DNA of 64,000 bases, from positions 124,001 through 188,000 of the forward strand of contig NZ_JAESVP010000006.1 in assembly GCF_016765795.1 (NCBI RefSeq), given 5' to 3'. This stretch comes from Fuscibacter oryzae. Lineage in GTDB: Bacteria > Pseudomonadota > Alphaproteobacteria > Rhodobacterales > Rhodobacteraceae. Below, in pieces: positions 63,974-64,000 of this stretch; the first letter of the stretch is position 1; each line of letters starts with the position of its first letter. Below the pieces are notes generated by a model, which did no database searches, was not told where the DNA came from, and was given only the letters and a program-made list of their open reading frames with translations. A program made the position numbers and the translations under genes.

Positions 63974-64000
63974 GAGATCTTCTCCCTTCCGGGGCCGCCG

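Overview
This window looks like chromosomal DNA of a high-GC alphaproteobacterium of the Rhodobacterales (Rhodobacteraceae). The evidence is the fbc-type petABC cytochrome bc1 operon, a single-domain XylG, the carboxynorspermidine-type polyamine pathway, TamAB, a MaeB-type malic enzyme, and Rhodobacter-like codon use and protein sequences. The genus cannot be fixed from the sequence alone. The DNA is almost entirely coding: no gap reaches 300 bases, and I found no rRNA, tRNA, IS element, prophage or CRISPR array.

Layout. 1-1163: heat-shock genes hrcA (5' end outside the window) and grpE. 1166-6288: mutS and maeB, divergent around a spacer with two opposed DnaA-box-like sites. 6322-7586: an uncharacterised metzincin-type zinc protease coupled to a small secreted protein. 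7734-9353: class IV aminotransferase plus sulfotransferase-like protein. 9408-15970: a secreted Gly/Asn- and Ala-rich protein, argG, a Met/Gly-rich membrane protein, ilvA, aroC and a TerC-family protein. 16128-18848: pip, ubiG and a DUF4105-like protein. 18845-22404: an aldo/keto reductase and the two-gene polyamine module (nspC and carboxynorspermidine dehydrogenase). 22453-29922: a complete xylose module, xylFHGBA, with a divergent ROK regulator and a candidate operator over the xylF promoter. 29919-35281: tamA-tamB. 35442-38317: a vanadium-haloperoxidase-like protein coupled to an FG-GAP/CRTAC1 protein. 38307-43562: a minus-strand run comF-grxC-nitrilase-marR-yihY, then a methyltransferase-like gene and hemH on the plus strand.

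43588-45081 holds the most unusual feature: six paralogous genes of 60-70 codons. Each encodes a signal peptide, a short acidic segment and one C-terminal membrane helix. Five form a regularly spaced cluster and the sixth has its own terminator. Cell-wall genes follow (45220-47745): two tandem L,D-transpeptidase paralogues, a CAP-domain lipoprotein and a third, lipoprotein-type L,D-transpeptidase. 47828-55606 is a minus-strand run: hslO, a CoA-type NUDIX gene, cca, a heterodimeric ABC exporter pair and an RlmD/TrmA-like RNA methyltransferase. The exporter pair is preceded by a possible 10-codon leader peptide and two mutually exclusive hairpins. 55681-57866: a second NUDIX protein, a response regulator-phosphatase and an HPt protein. 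57907-61259: a TPP riboswitch controlling thiBPQ. 61283-63973: petABC.

Most of the window is core metabolism, redox and envelope biology. The parts I could not match to a described system are the six-gene small membrane protein family, the protease/small secreted protein pair, and the leader-peptide arrangement before the ABC exporters.
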